Origin: CAZMUQ01 sp964569845
GTDB lineage: Archaea; Thermoproteota; Bathyarchaeia; Hecatellales; Hecatellaceae
Reading direction: 5' to 3'
NCBI GenBank assembly: GCA_964569845.1
Contig: CAZMUQ010000001.1
Span: 62,001-126,000, forward strand
Length of the DNA stretch: 64,000 nt
The position numbers and the translations under genes were made by a program. This document shows positions 60,637 to 64,000 of the stretch, in pieces. Within the stretch, counting starts at the first letter, position 1; each line of letters opens with the position of its first letter. The notes beneath the pieces were generated by a model, which made no database searches, was not told where the DNA came from, and was given only the letters and a program-made list of their open reading frames with translations.

Positions 60637-61449
60637 ATGATTAGAGTTGGGCCTGCAGGTATACCTTTAGCTATGAAGGGTAAGGGTTATGATGAAGCTT
60701 TAAAGTATTGTATGGAGATTGGTTTAGATGCTCTTGAAGTTCAGTATGTTCGTGGAGTTAAAATGAGCATAACAATAGCTAAGAAGCTTTACGAATACTC
60801 AAAAAAGTATAATGTTAAGCTTTCATGTCATGCCCCATACTTTATTAACCTTTGTGGAGATAAACAAACAGTTAAAAAGTCTCAGCAAAGAATTATTGAA
60901 ACTTGTAAAGTTGGAAGCTACTACAAAGCTGAACTTGCAGTTGTTCATCCAGCATATTATGGTAAACATTCAAGAGATGAAGCTAAAAAAATGGTCATAG
61001 ATGCAATAAATAGCATTGTAGACCAGTGTCCTATACCTATAGGAATTGAAACAATGGGTCGTCAATCACAGGTCGGTCCCCTTGAAGATGTTTTAGAAAT
61101 TGCTTATGAAACAGGCCAAAGAATAGTACTAGATTGGGCCCATATTCATGCTAGATGTAATGGTTGCTTAAAAAGTAAGGATGATTTTGTAAGAATTTTG
61201 GAGGAAATTGAAAGAAAACTTGGAGGAAATTCTCTTAAAAATCTTCATCAACATTTTACCCAAGTTGAATATTCTGTTTCAGGAGAGAAAAAACATTTAG
61301 TTTTTGAGAAGGGAGACATAAATTTCAGGTTTCTAGCAGAAGCATTAAAAGATTTTAATGTTGAAGGTACCATCATATGTGAAAGCCCTATTCTTGAAGA
61401 AGATGCTGTAAAGATTAAGAACATACTTAAGGACTACGGGATAGGATAG
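60637..61449 (+). CDS. Endonuclease IV / xylose-isomerase-like TIM barrel
   Basis: 270 residues. AP-endonuclease family 2 motifs occur in order: GLDALEVQYVRG, KLSCHAPYFINLCG (metal His), LAVVHPAYYG (His), GIETMGRQSQVGPLEDV (Glu), IVLDWAHIHARCNG (Asp, His), QHFTQVEY (His) and IICESPILEEDA (Glu). These would ligate three zinc ions as in Nfo. It probably repairs abasic sites, but the family also holds sugar isomerases. No obvious operon; 99 bases after the PurP gene. Confidence 0.85.
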   Translation: MIRVGPAGIPLAMKGKGYDEALKYCMEIGLDALEVQYVRGVKMSITIAKKLYEYSKKYNVKLSCHAPYFINLCGDKQTVKKSQQRIIETCKVGSYYKAELAVVHPAYYGKHSRDEAKKMVIDAINSIVDQCPIPIGIETMGRQSQVGPLEDVLEIAYETGQRIVLDWAHIHARCNGCLKSKDDFVRILEEIERKLGGNSLKNLHQHFTQVEYSVSGEKKHLVFEKGDINFRFLAEALKDFNVEGTIICESPILEEDAVKIKNILKDYGIG

Positions 61450-61513
61450 ATTAAAAATAATTTTTTGAAAATGCGGCATCCATAAAAACTAGAAAATTTC
61501 TTAAAAATGTGGA

Positions 61514-63352
61514 CTATAAGCAATATTTTTGAAATTCAAGGTTTTTGATTAATCTTTGGAAGAGGTCATGGTAGGGATTAAAGATTAAGGTAACATTATG
61601 TTTACCTACTCCTTTAAGCTCAAATGATATAAACCCGTTTTCCGTTGGGGAAATGTTTAACTGTTTACTATTATCCCATCCAATCCAACCTGGGAAATAT
61701 GCTTCTCTTACTGTTACATTTAAACGCTTACTGTTATTAACTTCGACGATGATTTTTATCATATCTCTTGTTTGAAACCATTTAAGTTCTGTTTTAGGGT
61801 TAGTTTCAACATAAGATATGTTTAGCGTATTTTCATAGAGAATGTAGCGTGAAAAGTTTAAAACCTTCTTAAAACTGGAATTTTGAAGTAAGTAAGCTTT
61901 TCCAGGATCTCCAAGTAAAACCCATTTAACGCCGAAAACTTGAGACTTTTTAATAAAAGTTGATACTAAGGATTCATCTTCTATACGGGTTAAAGTTTTC
62001 TTAACATTAAACTTTATTATTGGTAGTACACTTCCCTGAGGATACCAGCCATCTACCAGAGGTTTACCTGTTTGACTTGGAAGAAGGTAAACTGAGAAGG
62101 GACATTTAAACGTTAAAATTCTACCGTATTCCTTATTATTCTTAAGATAAAGTATAACTGGTTCTGGAATACTTTCACAAAAAACTTCCTCCCTAACAGT
62201 TTCACCAAAAAACTGGAAAACTGCAAAAAATATGATAATGTTTAGGATAAGTAAAAAAACAACTATAAGCTTAATATTTTTTAAACTTTCAGATTTTCCT
62301 TCAGTTTTTAAGAACTGACTTTTCCCGCCAGCAATAAGAAGACTAAAAGGTATTGAGAGGTAAAGTTGGAACCTCATAAAATCGATACTACCACCAAAAG
62401 GTAGAAAGTAAGTTAACGGGAAAAAATATGAGCTGAAGACTAGAAAAAGAAAAGCCCATGCTAAGGTAAAAAGGCTTTTAACGCTAGTATAACTTGCGAA
62501 ACTCTTCAAGCATATTATAGTAAGGGCTGTAAGAAGAATTAAAAGAGCTGCTGAAATTAGTGGATTAACATTTTGGGTATAAAAGCTAACCCAATAAGTT
62601 AAATCTACAATGTAGAGTAAAAGCCAAAAAGCTGAAAAAATAAAGCTAAGAAAAAGAATACCAATCAATATCAACATCTTTGTTAGGAGAGTTTTTGAAC
62701 CTACATTTTTAACCTCGAAAATTAAAGATAAAGCGTAGATTAGAAAAACTAAAGATAAAATATAGGCAGAAAAGTGGTGAGTTAAAAGGGTTAAAGTAAA
62801 AAAGATTGAAGCCAATAGAAAATATTTTTTTGAAAAATTTTCAGCAGCTTTAAATGTAAACATTAAGGTTAGTATAAAAAAGGGGAAGCTTACAATGTTT
62901 GGAAATCTACCAAAAATTAGAGGGTTATGAATTACTGAAGGAAAAAATGAGAATATCATTGTTGCATAAAATGCTTTTCTTCTTTCTAAACTATAAGTTC
63001 TACAAAACTTGTAGAAGCAAAACGGTGCAACTAGAAGAAAAAGTACTTCAATAAGTTTGTAGGAAAATATGGCATCTAAACCTATTAATGTTAATGGGTA
63101 AACTAGGAGATAAGATAAAGGCGCATAAGAAGTAAAAATCGGGTAACCACAATACCAATCATAACACCAGAAGGAGGGGCCAAACTTTGAAATATAGACA
63201 ACCTTTGGTAAATGGGAGAAAGTATCCATACCTATTGGAAGCTCAGATGAATATATTCTTGATGAAAAAATTGCTGTTAGAATTGTTGATGTTAAAATTA
63301 TGGTTAAAGCTACCTTCTCATCTTTACCCAGATTATAAAAGGCTTTAAACAT
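61514..63352 (-). CDS. Large membrane protein, PTPS-related / GT-C-like
   Basis: 612 residues. About ten to twelve membrane helices cover residues 14-380, and a roughly 220-residue outer domain of beta character follows. LPIGMDTFSHLPKVVYISKF and WCYDWYCGYPIFTSYAPLSY near 40-75 match the '6-pyruvoyl-tetrahydropterin synthase-related' membrane family, whose layout resembles GT-C glycosyltransferases (Asp in the first outer loop). A glycan transfer role in the cell envelope is plausible but unproven. It stands alone, divergent from the deoxyhypusine synthase gene. Confidence 0.72.
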   Translation of the reverse strand: MFKAFYNLGKDEKVALTIILTSTILTAIFSSRIYSSELPIGMDTFSHLPKVVYISKFGPSFWCYDWYCGYPIFTSYAPLSYLLVYPLTLIGLDAIFSYKLIEVLFLLVAPFCFYKFCRTYSLERRKAFYATMIFSFFPSVIHNPLIFGRFPNIVSFPFFILTLMFTFKAAENFSKKYFLLASIFFTLTLLTHHFSAYILSLVFLIYALSLIFEVKNVGSKTLLTKMLILIGILFLSFIFSAFWLLLYIVDLTYWVSFYTQNVNPLISAALLILLTALTIICLKSFASYTSVKSLFTLAWAFLFLVFSSYFFPLTYFLPFGGSIDFMRFQLYLSIPFSLLIAGGKSQFLKTEGKSESLKNIKLIVVFLLILNIIIFFAVFQFFGETVREEVFCESIPEPVILYLKNNKEYGRILTFKCPFSVYLLPSQTGKPLVDGWYPQGSVLPIIKFNVKKTLTRIEDESLVSTFIKKSQVFGVKWVLLGDPGKAYLLQNSSFKKVLNFSRYILYENTLNISYVETNPKTELKWFQTRDMIKIIVEVNNSKRLNVTVREAYFPGWIGWDNSKQLNISPTENGFISFELKGVGKHNVTLIFNPYHDLFQRLIKNLEFQKYCL

Positions 63353-63411
63353 TATAATTAAACTAATTTACTTGAAGAGAAAATATTTTTTGCTAATAGG
63401 GAGATGATTGT

Positions 63412-64000
63412 ATGAGGCATAGTGAAGAGTTTTTTAAGGATATTGTTAGACACGTAAAACTTAAACCAAAGATGACTGTGGATGAGCTTATTCGTGAAAT
63501 GGCTGGTTCAGGATGTTTTGGTGCTGGACGTTTAGCTCAAGCAGTAGATATTTATGAACAGATGCTTAAAGAGAAGGCTTTAATAGTTTTAGGTCTTGCA
63601 GGGGCAATGGTTCCAGGAGGTATGAAAAATGTTGTTACTGAGATGATTAAACGTAAAATGGTGAATATTATCGTTAGTACTGGTGCAAACATGGTTCATG
63701 ACTTGCTTGAAGTTTTTGGAGGATATCATTATAAGGGTACTGCCTACATCGACGATAAACTACTTTACAAGCATGGGGTTGATAGGGTTTATGATGTTTT
63801 TATTCCTGAAGTTGATTTTAGAGAAAGTTTTGATAAACCCCTAATTGAAATTTTTAATGATATTATTAGACATAAAGGAAACAAGATATATTCTACACCT
63901 GAATTAATGAGAGAAATTGGTAAAAGAATCATTGATGAAAATTCAATAATTTATAACGCATATAAGTACAATGTACCTATCTTTGTTCCAACAATTCATG
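63412..64000 (+). CDS. dhs: Deoxyhypusine synthase, N-terminal part (cut by window edge)
   Basis: First 196 codons, frame open to the window end. It transfers the aminobutyl group of spermidine to a lysine of aIF5A using NAD. Motifs present are MAGSGCFGAGRLAQAV, LGLAGAMVPGGMKNVV and NIIVSTGANMVHDLLE near the NAD site. Also seen are GTAYIDDKLLYKHGVDRVYD and YKYNVPIFVPTIH near the cut. Start ATG 63412 follows GGGAGATGA by few bases. Depends on polyamine made from the agmatine of pdaD. Confidence 0.93.
   Translation, partial: MRHSEEFFKDIVRHVKLKPKMTVDELIREMAGSGCFGAGRLAQAVDIYEQMLKEKALIVLGLAGAMVPGGMKNVVTEMIKRKMVNIIVSTGANMVHDLLEVFGGYHYKGTAYIDDKLLYKHGVDRVYDVFIPEVDFRESFDKPLIEIFNDIIRHKGNKIYSTPELMREIGKRIIDENSIIYNAYKYNVPIFVPTIH

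Noticed and set aside
1..64000. CRISPR array, rRNA operon or replication origin
   Set aside because: No series of spaced identical repeats, no rRNA-like stretch and no Orc/Cdc6 gene or ORB-like cluster was seen.

Overview
This 64-kb window is archaeal chromosome and is AT-rich. Lineage markers are the archaeal route to chorismate (ADH synthase plus 3-dehydroquinate synthase II), a GHMP-type shikimate kinase, CDP-archaeol synthase, deoxyhypusine synthase, aIF1 (SUI1), archaeal NAC, A-type ATPase subunit D, a PurP-family enzyme, pyruvoyl arginine decarboxylase and two tRNA genes with introns at the canonical 37/38 position. DnaK, GrpE and Hsp20 suggest a mesophile or moderate thermophile. The gene set fits a TACK-type archaeon of the Bathyarchaeia kind, but no rRNA or universal marker is present, so this placement is an inference. 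TTG start codons are frequent. Most genes have short leaders or are leaderless, and good AGGAGG sites appear inside operons.

Layout. 0-6.5 kb: start of a threonine synthase, then glyA, a small Cys protein, a thiolase and an aminotransferase-ACT-serB group. 6.5-15.9 kb: one nine-gene operon running from aspartate to chorismate (aspartokinase, ASA dehydrogenase, ADH synthase, DHQ synthase II, aroD, aroE, GHMP shikimate kinase, aroA, aroC). It is preceded by a leader with a Tyr/Phe-rich mini-ORF and alternative hairpins. 15.8-16.5 kb: a wrecked second threonine synthase. 16.5-24 kb: aIF1, a CitG-like protein, an acyl-CoA dehydrogenase, an intron-containing tRNA-Gln, a Thg1-like protein, a LeuA-type synthase whose start is broken or misread, a lone tyrosine recombinase with direct repeats upstream, and arginine decarboxylase. 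24-32 kb: mostly housekeeping (carS, a COG2509 flavoprotein, a phosphoesterase, a SWIM protein, atpD, nac, argG, leuC/leuD-type hydro-lyase).

32-40 kb is a redox district. It holds a three-gene complex (two CCG/HdrD-like iron-sulfur proteins around a GlcD-like flavoprotein) and a three-gene tungsten aldehyde oxidoreductase operon with its own four-cluster ferredoxin and FAD/NAD subunit. 40.2-42.1 kb is a graveyard around two tRNAs (Pro, and Ser with an intron). It contains a nonsense-riddled ORF, a probable integrase fragment, a ribbon-helix-helix regulator without a start, and the 3' end of a LivK-type binding protein.

42-49 kb is transport: an ABC exporter, an MFS permease, and a sodium/solute symporter with a small membrane partner. 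Divergent from the symporter is a regulator that fuses a winged HTH to a periplasmic-binding-protein-like sensor, with a 15-bp-arm palindrome between them. 49-54 kb holds chaperones (dnaK, grpE, a PAC2 protein, hsp20). 54-64 kb holds a sugar nucleotidyltransferase, 4-hydroxybutyryl-CoA dehydratase, a secreted helical protein divergent from htpX, a PurP-like enzyme, an AP-endonuclease-like TIM barrel, a large membrane protein and the start of deoxyhypusine synthase.

Metabolic reading. The cell makes chorismate, branched-chain amino acids, arginine, serine/glycine and threonine. It also has scattered parts of a CoA-ester pathway (thiolase, acyl-CoA dehydrogenase, CoA-transferase, 4-hydroxybutyryl-CoA dehydratase) and aldehyde and hydroxyacid redox modules. 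This would suit fermentative or organotrophic growth.
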